A stretch of DNA of 64,000 bases from Nitrososphaerales archaeon (GCA_032906765.1 JAJTZB010000005.1:1-64000); one strand, 5' to 3'; numbered from the stretch's first letter, positions 25,613 to 35,694 are shown. Notes: generated by a model from the sequence alone, not told the origin. Numbers and translations are program-made.

Positions 25613-25744
25613 GCTGGCGCGCAGAACCGAAAGAGCCGTTCATCAAAACCACTCCGAACGGAAACTCACGCCGTTCACTGGTGGGGGGAGCGAGGTCTTG
25701 GCGCTTAAATGGTTCTCTGTGCTCTTCCTTCGTCGGTTGGGAGA

Positions 25745-26974
25745 ATGCAGCGCGTCATCCTTCTTCAAACAGAAGCCACCTCCGCCAAGCAGAAGATCCT
25801 CTCCACGTTCGAGGAGGCTGCCACAGCCGAAGCCAATCGCCTCCTCTCCGAGCGGCTGAAGCATCGGAGATTCAAAGACTTCTGGCATGGTGTCGGTTCC
25901 GAGTCCAAGAGGCTCACCGGGTTCGGCAGCCAGGTCGTCTGCGACCTTGCCAGGGGCACCTGGAAGAAGCAGATAGAATGCGAAAGAATGGATGGCGTGA
26001 CAGTGAAGTTCAACGTCCCCCGCAACTGCAAGACGTTCAAGACCAGAGGGTTCACCTTCGTCGAACTCGGTCTCTACCCCAAGAAGAGGATTGCTGTCCC
26101 GATCAGGAAGAACCGCAACTGGCAGCGTTTCTCCGGGCTGCTCGGTTCTGGCTGGGCGTGCAAGACCTTCGGGCTGACTCCTGACCTGCAGGTCGCGGCG
26201 CACCTCTACAAGGCCGACGCTGTGGCGCCCAGAAGGAAGAACGTCCTCGGAGTAGATGTCAACAGCAAGTGCTTTGCAGTGAGTGTGCTCTCTCCTGAAG
26301 GCAGGGTCTTGAGGCAGCTATATCTCGGCAAGGACATCTGGGAGAGGCGGAGGAAAATGTTCGAGCGCAAGAGCACACTCCAATCTTACGCCGACCTTGG
26401 CAGCCGTTCTGCCACGAAGAAACTCAGAGCGGCAAAGGCCAGGGAGCACAACTTCGTCAAGAACAGGATCGGCGAGGTTGTGAGAGACGTTACGACCCTC
26501 GCGCTCAGGCATGATGCTGAGGTCGCAATCGAGAGCCTCAGACGCTTCAGTCCCAAGGGGAAGCGGTTCAACCGCCAAGTGATGCGAATCCCCTTCTACG
26601 CTTTCAGACGGAACCTCGAACAGAGATGCTTCGACAAAGGTATCACGCTGAACACGGTCGATAGCTGGCACACGTCCAAGTGGTGTCCCCACTGCGGTGC
26701 AGTCGGGAGAGGGCATGCAAGTGACAACTATTCCCTGTTCAGATGCAAGTGCGGCCTCGTCGTCAACAGCGACAGGAAGGCCAGTCTGGCCATAGCCGCG
26801 AAATCCCTGCTGGAGCGAGGGAGTTCTCCCAACCAGATAACGACCTTCAGTCTTTCCGGCAGGAGAGTGCCCGTAAACGCGCTCCTCCGTCCGTCTCCGA
26901 TGGCCCAGAGCCAAATGGCTGTGCCTCTGTTGACTCTGGAGAGGGGAAAGCCCGCGAGCTTCAGCCGTGGGTAG
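25745..26974 (+). mobile_element. tnpB: TnpB RNA-guided nuclease gene (IS200/IS605-type), copy 3
   Basis: The protein has about 409 residues and belongs to a different TnpB lineage from copies 1 and 2. RuvC residues are D in LGVDVNS, E in AIESLRRF and D in NSDRKASLAIA. A zinc finger is formed by CPHCGAVG and CKCG. The last codons (GKPASFSRG) overlap a stem-loop typical of IS605 right ends. It sits between the aminotransferase and alaS. No TnpA is nearby. The ATG at 25745 is preferred to the longer frame from 25709. Confidence 0.88.
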
Positions 26975-26975
26975 T
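26880..26975 (+). ncRNA. Putative ωRNA and right-end hairpin of tnpB copy 3
   Basis: The end of the gene folds into a stem-loop at 26951-26971 (CCCGCGAGCT paired with AGCCGTGGG). That is the hairpin normally found at the right end of IS605-type elements and at the 3' end of the ωRNA scaffold. The guide would begin at about 26972. Confidence 0.5.
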
Positions 26976-27029
26976 TTACAGTTTATCTACTCGGGAGGTC
27001 GGAGCAACCTCGAAAAGTGAATCCACCGT

Positions 27030-29759
27030 TTGAATGAAAAGAAGGAGGTTCTGAGGGCAAAGTTCTCAGCCGACTACAAGCGCTACTACATGGTCGACCT
27101 CTTCAAGAGGGAGGGCTTCATCAGGAAGCGGTGCGAGAACTGCGGCAAGTTCTTCTGGACTCTCGACGAAAACAGGAAGAGGTGCGACGACCAGCCGTGC
27201 TCTCCCTACTCGTTCATCGGGGACCCGCCCACCAAAAAGAAGTTCGACGCGGTCGGCGCGTGGAAGACGATGGAGCGCTTCTTCGTCAGGAACGGGCACG
27301 CCAGCGTGAAGCGCTACCCAGTGGTTAGCAGGTGGAGGCCTGACCTCTATTTCACAGTGGCCTCGATCATAGACTTCCAGAGGGTCGAGGGAGGGAAGGT
27401 CGTCTTCCAGCTCCCAGCGAATCCCCTAGTCGTCCCGCAGATGAGCCTCCGCTTCAACGACATCCCGAACGTCGGAGTCAGCGGGAAGCATTTCACGTCC
27501 TTCGTCATGGTCGGACAGACTGCCATAGCGGACAAGGAAGGGTACTGGAAGGACAAGTGCATCGACCTTGACTTCAGGCTGATGACGAAAGAATTCGGAA
27601 TCGACGGCGAAGAGATAACTTTCAACGAGGACGTTTGGCTTGGATACGGCGCCTTCGGCTACTCCCTCGAGTATTTCGTGCGCGGGCTCGAGCTAGGCAA
27701 CGCCGTCTTCACAGCCTTCGAGGGCACTCCGACGGACTACAAGCCGCTGAAGCACGGCGTCGTGGACATGGGCGCCGGGCTGAACAGGTTCACCTGGCTC
27801 ACCCAAGGTACACCCACTGCGTACGACGCAAACTTTGCCTACATCCTCAACAAGATGAACAAGGTCTGCAAGGCCGAGGTCGACAGGAACCTGTTCCTGA
27901 AGTATTCCAGACTCGCAGGCACGATGAACGCAGACGAATTCGGCTCGCTGTCAGAGCAGCGCGAAGTCATAGGGAAGCGGCTCGGGGTCGACGCGAGAAG
28001 TCTCGAAGAGCAATTCGCACCGCTCGAGGCGATGTACGCGATAGCGGACCACGCTCGAACGCTTCTCTTCGGCGTTGCTGATGGCATGCTCCCGAGCAAC
28101 TCGGGCGGCGGCTACAACCTGAGAATCCTCTACAGGAGAGCGATGAACTTCATCGAGCACTACAGGTTCCCCCTGACGATAACCGATGTAGTCAACTGGC
28201 ACGTCGATTATCTCAGGAGCATGTACCCCGAGCTGGAGGAGCACCGCGCGGATGTGGCCGAAGTCCTCGGGGTCGAGGAGTCCAGGTACTCATCCTCTTC
28301 GGAGAGGGTGTCCAAGCTCGTCTCGACCATCTCCTCCCAGACCAAGTCTGTCTCCACAGAGGACCTGATCCGGCTCTACGACTCGGACGGCGTCACGCCG
28401 GAGCAGCTCATCGAAGCGGGTGCCGAGGTAACTATGCCGGAGGACTTCTACGAGAAGGTTCAGGCTAGGCACCTCACGCGCAAGTTCGAGGAGCCGAAAC
28501 CCCAATTCGAAGTGGGGAATGTGAGGCCGACGAGGCTGCTCTACTACGAGGAAGAGACGCCGATGGACTTCCGAGCGAAGGTGCTGAAGGTCTTCCAAGG
28601 ACAATATGTCGTCCTCAACAGGACGTCCTTCTACCCAAGGGGTGGCGGCCAGGAGCCGGACAAAGGCACGATAGGGAACGCCAGGGTTGTCGACGCCGAG
28701 AAGTACGGCGACATCGTGATTCACAAGGTCGAGGGGAAGGCGCCGCGAGCAGGCGCGCTGGTGGCTTGCCACGTCGACTCGAGGCGCAGGAGAAGGATAA
28801 TGCAAATCCACACGGCCACACACATCCTCAACGGCTCGGCCAGACAGACCCTCGGCCCCTGGGTCTGGCAGCACTCTGCTTTCAAGGAAGAAGACTACGG
28901 GAGGATAGACATCACGCACTTCTCCCACCTGAAGCCGCAGGAGGTGCAGAAGATTGAGGACCTCGCCAACGACGTTGTGAGGAAGAACATGTCTGTCAAG
29001 ACGACCTCCATGCCGAGGGGGGATGCGGAACAGAAGTACGGCTTCAGGCTCTATCAGGGCGGGGTCGTCCCTACCAAGCTGCTGAGGGTCGTCGACATCG
29101 GCGGCTGGGACATCGAGGCGTGTGGAGGGACGCACACGCGGACGACAGGCGAGGTAGGTCTGGTCAAGATAACGAAGGTTGAGAGGATTCAGGACGGTGT
29201 CGAGAGGCTGAACTTCGTGGCGGGCGAGGCGGCGATAGAGTACATGCACGCCATGGACTCGAGCCTCGAAGAGCTCTCCACCGTCCTGGGGACGCAGAGG
29301 GAGAACCTGTCCAAGGTCGCCCGCTCCACCGTCCAAGAGTTGGAGGCAGCGAGGTCGAGGGAGAAGGCCCTTAGCGAGGCGCTCGTGGAGTCTTCGACGT
29401 CTCAGGTAATCGCCTCGGCGAAGAACCTGGGCTCAGCAAAGCTTTATGTCGCCGAGCAGCCATCGTTTGGCGAGGATCAGATTATTGCTCAGGGAGAGAA
29501 GTGCGTCTCCGCGGAACCTTCCCTGATCTACGTTACAGTCTTCTCCACGCAAAAGACGGCGCGCGTAATCTGCTTCGTCGGCTCTTCGGCAAGGAAGGCA
29601 GGCTTCTCCGCCAGCGACATAGTGAAGAGACTGGCTCCGATTCTTGGAGGCTCGGGCGGAGGCTCCGCTTCGTTCGCCCAGGGAGGGGGCCCGCTGCTTG
29701 AGAAGGTCCACGAAGCCGCGTCCTCTGCCGAAGGTCTAATCGCCAAGGCAGGGAGCTGA
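27030..29759 (+). CDS. alaS: Alanyl-tRNA synthetase (archaeal type)
   Basis: The 909-residue archaeal AlaRS has an N-terminal zinc-like segment CENCGKFFWTLDENRKRC, class II catalytic core (WRPDLYFTVASIIDFQ, GVVDMGAGLNRFTWLTQG), an editing domain with HTATHILNGSARQTLG and CGGTHTRTTGEVG, and a C-terminal domain ending in a glycine-rich GGSGGGSASFAQGG. It charges tRNA-Ala and edits Ser and Gly mischarging. The TTG start lies 56 nt after the tnpB stop. leuS follows after 5 nt. Confidence 0.96.
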   Translation: MNEKKEVLRAKFSADYKRYYMVDLFKREGFIRKRCENCGKFFWTLDENRKRCDDQPCSPYSFIGDPPTKKKFDAVGAWKTMERFFVRNGHASVKRYPVVSRWRPDLYFTVASIIDFQRVEGGKVVFQLPANPLVVPQMSLRFNDIPNVGVSGKHFTSFVMVGQTAIADKEGYWKDKCIDLDFRLMTKEFGIDGEEITFNEDVWLGYGAFGYSLEYFVRGLELGNAVFTAFEGTPTDYKPLKHGVVDMGAGLNRFTWLTQGTPTAYDANFAYILNKMNKVCKAEVDRNLFLKYSRLAGTMNADEFGSLSEQREVIGKRLGVDARSLEEQFAPLEAMYAIADHARTLLFGVADGMLPSNSGGGYNLRILYRRAMNFIEHYRFPLTITDVVNWHVDYLRSMYPELEEHRADVAEVLGVEESRYSSSSERVSKLVSTISSQTKSVSTEDLIRLYDSDGVTPEQLIEAGAEVTMPEDFYEKVQARHLTRKFEEPKPQFEVGNVRPTRLLYYEEETPMDFRAKVLKVFQGQYVVLNRTSFYPRGGGQEPDKGTIGNARVVDAEKYGDIVIHKVEGKAPRAGALVACHVDSRRRRRIMQIHTATHILNGSARQTLGPWVWQHSAFKEEDYGRIDITHFSHLKPQEVQKIEDLANDVVRKNMSVKTTSMPRGDAEQKYGFRLYQGGVVPTKLLRVVDIGGWDIEACGGTHTRTTGEVGLVKITKVERIQDGVERLNFVAGEAAIEYMHAMDSSLEELSTVLGTQRENLSKVARSTVQELEAARSREKALSEALVESSTSQVIASAKNLGSAKLYVAEQPSFGEDQIIAQGEKCVSAEPSLIYVTVFSTQKTARVICFVGSSARKAGFSASDIVKRLAPILGGSGGGSASFAQGGGPLLEKVHEAASSAEGLIAKAGS

Positions 29760-29764
29760 GAACC

Positions 29765-32596
29765 ATGGGGAGGACGGAGGAGTACTGGCTCAAGGTATGG
29801 ACAGACAAGCGTGTCTTCGAGCCGGACCCTGTCGCGGGCAAGAAGAAGTCGTTCGTCACCGTCCCTTTTCCCTACATGAACGGGCCCGTCCACGTTGGGA
29901 CGGCTTTCACCGCTGCCAGGGTCGAATTCTACGCCCGCTTCAAGAGGATGCAGGGATACAACGTTCTCTTCCCTTATGCTTGGCACTGGACGGGGCAGAG
30001 CATCGTCGGCCTCAGCCACAGGCTCCAGGGCGGAGACAAGAACGCCAGGAAAGCGTTCGTGGATGTGGACGGCGTGCCGGAGAAGGAGGTTGCCAAGTTC
30101 GTTGACCCCGAGTACCTTGCATCCTACTACACCAAAGTAAGCCGCCAGGTGATCAGGGACACAGGTTTCTCAATAGACTGGAGGAGGGAGTTCAGGACGG
30201 TCGACCCCACCTACAAGAAGTTCGTCGAGTGGCAATACCTGCGCCTGCGCGAACTAGGCTACGTCGTGCAGGGCACCCATCCGGTCGTCTGGTGCTCCTT
30301 CGACAAGAGCCCTACGGGCGACCACGACAGGATGGAGGGAGAGGGCGTCTCTCCGGACGAGTTCAACCTGATCAAGTTCCACCTGGGAGAGTTCGCTCTC
30401 GTAGCAGCGACGCTTAGGCCTGAGACGATCTACGGCGCGACGAACCTATGGGTCAACCCGGATGAAGAGTACTCCGAGGCGAGGGTAGATGGGGAGCTGT
30501 GGGTGGTCAGCTCCTCAGCTCTGACAAGGCTGGCCGAGCAGAAGCACGACGTCACACCGGTCCGTTCCTTCAAGGGCTCCGAGATGGTCGGGAAGTACGC
30601 CATGGCGCCGCTGACAGGCAAGTCCCTTCCAATCTTGCCTGCCAGGTTCGTCGATGCCGCCCTTGCCACAGGCGTGGTCTACAGCGTTCCCTCGGACGCG
30701 CCGTACGACCTCGCCGCCCTCAGGGACATCCAGCAAGGAAGGTATCAGGTCGCGAGACAGGTGAAGGAGCTGGCCGACTCAGTCAAGCCACTCTCCATCA
30801 TCGCTCTGAAGGGACACTCCGCGCTCCCCGCAGAGGACGCTGTCGCGAAGTCAGGCGCCGTGGACTCGACCGACGCCAAGCTGGACCACGCAACAGCAGA
30901 GCTCTACAAAGAGGAGTTCCACAGGGGAGTGATGAAGGAGGGGTCCGGCCCGCTCTCCGGCCTGAGTGTGAGCGAGGCCAAGGAGAAGGCCGTTGAGCTG
31001 CTCTCCAAGACGGGGCGACTCACGAAGATATTCGAGCTGCCCGAGAAGGTTGTCTGCAGGTGCGGCACAAGGTGCTACGTCAAGATACTCGAAAACCAAT
31101 GGTTCCTGAACTACTCCAACCCTGAGTGGAAGGCGAAGACAAGGGAGCTGATCGAGAAGGCGAAGGTCCTGCCCCCAGAGTCCCGCGAGTGGTACTACTC
31201 CACCATCGAGTGGCTGAAAGACTGGCCCTCCACGAGAAGGTCCGGGATGGGGACAAAGCTCCCTTGGGACAAGGACTGGATAGTGGAGACACTCAGCGAC
31301 TCGACCATCTACATGGCGTACTACACGCTGAGCAAGTTCGTGAACAAGGAGAAGGTGGCACCAGAGAACCTGACTCCAGAGGTCTGCGACTACGTCTTCC
31401 TGGGCAAGGGGAGCCCGGCGAACGTCGCGAAGGCTGTCAAGCTGACTGAGAAACTGCTGAAGGAGATGCGCACGGAGTTCACCTACTGGTACCCAGTCGA
31501 CCTCCGCAACTCGGCCAAGGAACTCATTCCAAATCACCTCACCTTCTTCGCCTTCCACCACGCTGCCCTCTTCCCTGAGAAGCTGTGGCCCAAGGGCTTC
31601 AGCGTCAACGGCATGATCCTGATCGAGGGGAAGAAGATGAGCAAGACCAGGGGCAACTTCGTCACCTGGAAGACCGCTCTCCAGAAATACGGCCCTGACG
31701 CCTACAGGCTGGCCCTCGCGCTCACCGCGGACGGGATGGACGACGCAGACTGGCGGGCGAGGAACGCAGAGGACGCAAAGGTCAGGGTAGAGGCGATCAT
31801 CCCGTTCGTGAAGAAGAGCCTTAAGGCCTCGGTGAAGAGGGAGAAGAACCAGCTCGACTCGTGGCTGCTCTCCACCATGAACAGGAGGATCGACGCCATC
31901 ACGCAGGCGATGGAGGAGGTCAAGATGCGCAGGGCAGCGGCCCTAGCACTGCAGGAAGTGTGGAACGACGTACGCTGGTACATCCACAGGAGCGACAAGT
32001 CGAGAAAGCAGACCCTGACTGACGTCTTCATCGCCTGGGTCAGGTTGATTGCCCCGTTCACTCCCTTCGTCGCGGAGCAGCTGAACCACGAGCTGGGCGG
32101 CAAGGGCCTGGTCTGTCAAGCCGACTGGCCCTCTCTGAAGGACTTCCCAATCGACGAGGAGGCTGAGCTCTCCGAGATAGTCGTCAACAGGGTTTTGGAC
32201 GACGCCAGGAACGTCCTCAAGGTGGTCAAGGGCCCGAGGTCGAAGTTGAACGTCTACGTCGCGTCCAATCCCGCCCGCAGCTACTTCGTGGAACTTGTGA
32301 AAGCGAAGGCGAAGAACGGGGGCGTCGGACCTGTGGTCAAGAAGTTCGTGGGGCTGAAGATTCAGCCAGACCGTGTCTTCAAGCTGCAGTACGAGCTCGG
32401 CGAGGAGCTGCTGGGGAGGTTCCTCTCGCAGAACAAGTTCGACGAGCACAAGACGCTCGCTGCGGCCGCTGGTTTCATGTCGGAGGAGCTTGGCATCGAG
32501 GTTTTTGTCCAGAAGGCAGACGACCCGAAGCTGCATGACCCGGGAAAGAGGGCAAAGGACGCTCTGCCGATGAAGCCCGCCTTCTACATCGAGTGA
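29765..32596 (+). CDS. leuS: Leucyl-tRNA synthetase (archaeal type)
   Basis: The 943-residue class I enzyme has the HIGH-like FPYMNGPVHVGTAF (HVGT), a CP1 editing domain with VAATLRPETIYGATNLWVNP, the KMSKS motif as EGKKMSKTRGNF, and an anticodon-binding helical domain. The CP1 placement and C-terminal layout match archaeal LeuRS rather than bacterial. It forms a two-gene synthetase operon with alaS. Confidence 0.96.
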   Translation: MGRTEEYWLKVWTDKRVFEPDPVAGKKKSFVTVPFPYMNGPVHVGTAFTAARVEFYARFKRMQGYNVLFPYAWHWTGQSIVGLSHRLQGGDKNARKAFVDVDGVPEKEVAKFVDPEYLASYYTKVSRQVIRDTGFSIDWRREFRTVDPTYKKFVEWQYLRLRELGYVVQGTHPVVWCSFDKSPTGDHDRMEGEGVSPDEFNLIKFHLGEFALVAATLRPETIYGATNLWVNPDEEYSEARVDGELWVVSSSALTRLAEQKHDVTPVRSFKGSEMVGKYAMAPLTGKSLPILPARFVDAALATGVVYSVPSDAPYDLAALRDIQQGRYQVARQVKELADSVKPLSIIALKGHSALPAEDAVAKSGAVDSTDAKLDHATAELYKEEFHRGVMKEGSGPLSGLSVSEAKEKAVELLSKTGRLTKIFELPEKVVCRCGTRCYVKILENQWFLNYSNPEWKAKTRELIEKAKVLPPESREWYYSTIEWLKDWPSTRRSGMGTKLPWDKDWIVETLSDSTIYMAYYTLSKFVNKEKVAPENLTPEVCDYVFLGKGSPANVAKAVKLTEKLLKEMRTEFTYWYPVDLRNSAKELIPNHLTFFAFHHAALFPEKLWPKGFSVNGMILIEGKKMSKTRGNFVTWKTALQKYGPDAYRLALALTADGMDDADWRARNAEDAKVRVEAIIPFVKKSLKASVKREKNQLDSWLLSTMNRRIDAITQAMEEVKMRRAAALALQEVWNDVRWYIHRSDKSRKQTLTDVFIAWVRLIAPFTPFVAEQLNHELGGKGLVCQADWPSLKDFPIDEEAELSEIVVNRVLDDARNVLKVVKGPRSKLNVYVASNPARSYFVELVKAKAKNGGVGPVVKKFVGLKIQPDRVFKLQYELGEELLGRFLSQNKFDEHKTLAAAAGFMSEELGIEVFVQKADDPKLHDPGKRAKDALPMKPAFYIE

Positions 32597-32647
32597 CTCT
32601 GTACTCGAAAAAAGATCAGGACGGCTGGCACGTGCGGAGGATGTCCG

Positions 32648-32788
32648 CTAGCCGCCAATCCTGAACATCTTCGTTCCGCAGACCGGGCAGGTGCCAGTGG
32701 TCGCAGGCTTACCATTCTTCATGGTAATCTTCTGCGGGCCCTTGATTTCCCGCGAAGCCTTGCATTTGACGCAATATCCCATGGTCAT
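32648..32788 (-). CDS. Small zinc-ribbon protein (DUF5679-like)
   Basis: This 46-residue protein has two CxxC pairs, YCVKCKASREI and TCPVCGTKMFRIGG, separated by a short basic stretch including ITMKNGKPATTGT. This matches the DUF5679 family of small zinc proteins seen in archaea and Chloroflexota. Function is unknown. A TATA box (TATTTATA, 32823-32830 on the reverse strand) lies about 35 nt upstream. A second in-frame ATG two codons in is equally plausible. Confidence 0.8.
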   Translation of the reverse strand: MTMGYCVKCKASREIKGPQKITMKNGKPATTGTCPVCGTKMFRIGG

Positions 32789-32822
32789 TTGAGATGCCTG
32801 TCCTCGAGGCGCGCTTCAGGGG

Positions 32823-32830
32823 TATAAATA
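32823..32830 (-). promoter_or_regulatory. TATA box for the small zinc-ribbon gene
   Basis: TATTTATA on the reverse strand lies about 35 nt from the start codon. The AT-rich stretch from here to 33022 shows no further gene. Confidence 0.5.
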
Positions 32831-33022
32831 ACTGAGGCCAAACTATTCTGTCTCTTTGTCTCACTTGAATAGACTCGAAGTGGGGGACAACCGCCTAAAC
32901 AATAGCTCAAAATTGCATCTTTCAATCACATTTCTGCATCGTTCTCATCGATTGTGTGAACGAAATTACTCGGCAACGACGCAAGATAGGTAGAAAAGAA
33001 CAAGGTTCCGCCCCTACCTCCC

Positions 33023-33919
33023 ATGGCAGACCCGAAGGAACCTCTGCTCACTACCGTGGCCAAGGTGGGAATCTCAGACGAGTTCGCTGACTTCACGCTT
33101 TACGACAGACTGGCGAAGAGGGTCGCCAACAACTCGTCATTCGCCGAGGTCCTCCGCGAGCTTTCTGCAACCGAGAAGAGGCACTACGAATTCTGGAAGA
33201 AGTACATCCCAGAGGAGAAGCCCAAGTTCAGCCGAGCCAAGCTCTACTTGGTCCTACTCTTCCAGACAATCTTCGGGCTCACCTTTGCAGTCAGATACCT
33301 TGAGAGACACGAATCCACGGTCATCAAGCAGTACAAGTCCGTCGCCGACATTATCCCAGCGGAGGACAAGGAGGCTTTCAGGGAGATCATAAGAGAGGAG
33401 GAGCAACACGAGAAGGAGTTCAGGGGGAGGGTTGAGAGCTCCTCCATCCGATACATCTCGTTCGTGGTGCTTGGGCTCGCTGACGCGCTTGTCGAGATTA
33501 CCGGCATCCACGCTGGCTCGCTCGGGATCTACAACTCGACAGTGATTGCAGGCCTGGCGGGTGTAATCGCTGGCGGTGCAGCGTCGTTGGCGATGGCCTC
33601 GGCTGCGTTCGCCCAAGCAAAGCAGGGATTCCAGGGCTCGGCAAGACTCTCGGCTGTCTACACAGGAATCTCGTACTTCGTCACTGCAGTCATCCTGGCA
33701 GCGCCGTACTTCCTGACCAGGGTGATGCTGAACGCGCTCTCCGCGTCGCTCTTCTTCGCAGTCGTGATTCTGGCGCTTGCCACCTACTACAGTTCTGTGA
33801 TTTCGTACAAACCATTCACGAGGGACTTCGTCGAGATTCTGCTGATAATGTTCGGTGTCACCGCCGCCCTGTACTTCTTCGGCTACTTCATCAGGGACCT
33901 GACCGGGATAACAATCTGA
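33023..33919 (+). CDS. Ferritin-like domain fused to VIT1/CCC1 membrane transporter
   Basis: The 298-residue protein is in two parts. Residues 1-140 look like a rubrerythrin/ferritin-type helical bundle with iron-ligand Glu and His (SATEKRHYEFW, YLERHEST and IIREEEQHEKEF). Residues 145-298 form about five membrane helices of the VIT1/CCC1 iron/manganese family (VLGLADALVEITGIHAG, VIAGLAGVIAGGAASLAMA, GISYFVTAVILAAPYFL). The combination suggests oxidation or sensing of Fe(II) coupled to its transport across the membrane. It appears monocistronic. Confidence 0.82.
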   Translation: MADPKEPLLTTVAKVGISDEFADFTLYDRLAKRVANNSSFAEVLRELSATEKRHYEFWKKYIPEEKPKFSRAKLYLVLLFQTIFGLTFAVRYLERHESTVIKQYKSVADIIPAEDKEAFREIIREEEQHEKEFRGRVESSSIRYISFVVLGLADALVEITGIHAGSLGIYNSTVIAGLAGVIAGGAASLAMASAAFAQAKQGFQGSARLSAVYTGISYFVTAVILAAPYFLTRVMLNALSASLFFAVVILALATYYSSVISYKPFTRDFVEILLIMFGVTAALYFFGYFIRDLTGITI

Positions 33920-33973
33920 GCGACCAACCCAGTCCCGCAGGCTTGAAGCGCAGACGGACACTGGTTCGACGCG

Positions 33974-34843
33974 TTGCGTCCCCACGACCAGGGTTTCGTT
34001 GAGGTCCTCGGCTACAGGCTGTTCTTCAGGAGCTTCGGCAGGGACGAGAGGGGGACTGTGCTCTGTCTCCACGGCGGTCCGGGCGCGACCCACGATTACC
34101 TGCTCCCCATGGCCGACCTCTCGAACCATGGTTACAGGGTGGTCTTCTATGATCAGCTCGAGTGCGGCAGGTCCTAGGTCCCGAAGGACCACGCGCTCTT
34201 CGTCCCGGAGCGCTACGTCGAGGAGGTCGAGCATTTCAGGAGGAGGATGAGACTCGGCAGAGTCCACGTCATAGGTTCGAGCTGGGGCGGAATGCTCGCA
34301 ATAGCCTACGCGCTGAAGTACCAGCGGAACCTGCTAAGCATAACCACCGTAGGAGGGCTCCATGATGTCCCGCTCACGGTCAGGGAGATGCAGAGGATGA
34401 AGGGCCGACTTCCCGAGAGAGTTGTGCAGACCCTTGAGAAGTACGAGGCGAAGGGGGACTACGACAACCCGGCCTACCAGAAGGCTGCGATGGTCTTCTA
34501 CAGGAAGCACATCTGCAGGCTGAAGAAATGGCCAAGGGAGCTAGCCTATTCGCTTAACCACATCAGCCGGCCAGTTTACCACACGATGAACGGCCCCAAC
34601 GAGTTCACAATCACAGGCAACATCAGGTACTGGGACGTTACGGAGCAGTTGCGAACAATCCGCGTCCCGACACTCGTAGTCACCGGCGAATACGACGAGG
34701 TGTCGCCCAAGGTTGGGAGAGCAATCCACGAGGGCATCCGAGGTTCGAAACTTGTGATATTCCCAGGTTGTTCCCACACGCCCTTCTGGGAGAACCGCGA
34801 GGAGTTCATCTCAACAGTCTCGAGGTTTCTTCAGGCAACCTGA
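33974..34843 (+). pseudogene. Proline iminopeptidase-like hydrolase interrupted by in-frame TAG
   Basis: The alpha/beta hydrolase of the Pip family would be 289 residues. It has the oxyanion motif HGGPGATHDY, DQLECGRS, the nucleophile elbow GSSWGG, the acid region TGEYDEVSP and the catalytic His in GCSHTPFW. One TAG codon at 34175-34177 interrupts the frame right after ECGRS, and the reading frame is unchanged on both sides (VPKDHALFVPERYVEEVE follows). Relatives normally have one ordinary residue there, often Glu, so a single substitution such as GAG to TAG explains it. The downstream ORF alone would lack the oxyanion hole. Confidence 0.75.
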
Positions 34844-34882
34844 AAGTAACCATGGGCAGACATTGACTCGCGTCTGGTCTAG

Positions 34883-35686
34883 TTACTCGAGAGCGCCCTT
34901 CTTGACTCCGACCAGGAGTCCCCTTTTGCCTGTCAAGGACTCGGCCAGATACTCTGCGTCGAACCCGCTCTGCCGCATCATGGCCAGCATCTCCTGCTTT
35001 TCGAAGAACCTCATCACATGGTTCGTCTTCAGATACGAGACGCCTTTGTTCCTCTCAGCGATTAGATACCTTTCGTCAAGGAACGAGAATGCTCCCCTCG
35101 CCCGGCCGTAGTCCACCCTAACTATCTTGAGTTCTGGACCTACATACATCTTGACATCGGCCGTTTTGTCTCTCCACTTGGATTTCATTATCCATGGCTC
35201 GATAATCAACACGCCGCCAGTGTTGGTGTGCTTCGCGAAGTTGTCGATCGCCTTTCGGACTCTCTTCCTCGTCTTCAGGTAACCAATGGCGCTAAACAGG
35301 CAAGTCACAACATCGAAGCGCCTCCCGAGGGCGAAGTCTACCATGTCACCCTGCTCGAACCTCCTCCCAGGCACTTCTCTTCGTGCTACCGCTAGCATCT
35401 CCCTGCTGTTGTCGATGCCGACGCACTCGAAGTTCCGTCTCAGGTACCTGATGTGCATCCCAGTGCCGCAACCGACATCTAGCAGTGTGCGACAGCGAAT
35501 TCTGCCACGACTGCGGACAAGCCGATTGACTTTGATTGCCTCCTTACGATAGTCCTTCCAGTGGTAGATTCGGTCATAGTACTTGGCCAATGGGCCATAC
35601 AGTCCACTCTCTGTTTTCAGGCTGTCCGACGTTAGGTGGAGGCGACGGAATAAGAGTTGTGTGTGGCCCTCACAACGCCCCAACAC
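34883..35686 (-). CDS. Class I SAM-dependent methyltransferase
   Basis: The 267-residue Rossmann methyltransferase has motif I LLDVGCGTGMHIRYL, the acidic loop CVGIDNSREML, motif FDVVTCLFSAIGYL and conserved YGPLAKYYDRIYHWKDY near the N-terminus. This matches small-molecule methyltransferases of the UbiE/Methyltransf_25 type. The first 20 or so residues are probably not part of the real protein, but no better start is obvious. Its 5' end lies about 10 nt from a tRNA-Arg 3' fragment at 35695. The substrate is unknown. Confidence 0.75.
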   Translation of the reverse strand: MLGRCEGHTQLLFRRLHLTSDSLKTESGLYGPLAKYYDRIYHWKDYRKEAIKVNRLVRSRGRIRCRTLLDVGCGTGMHIRYLRRNFECVGIDNSREMLAVARREVPGRRFEQGDMVDFALGRRFDVVTCLFSAIGYLKTRKRVRKAIDNFAKHTNTGGVLIIEPWIMKSKWRDKTADVKMYVGPELKIVRVDYGRARGAFSFLDERYLIAERNKGVSYLKTNHVMRFFEKQEMLAMMRQSGFDAEYLAESLTGKRGLLVGVKKGALE

Positions 35687-35694
35687 GGAGGAGG

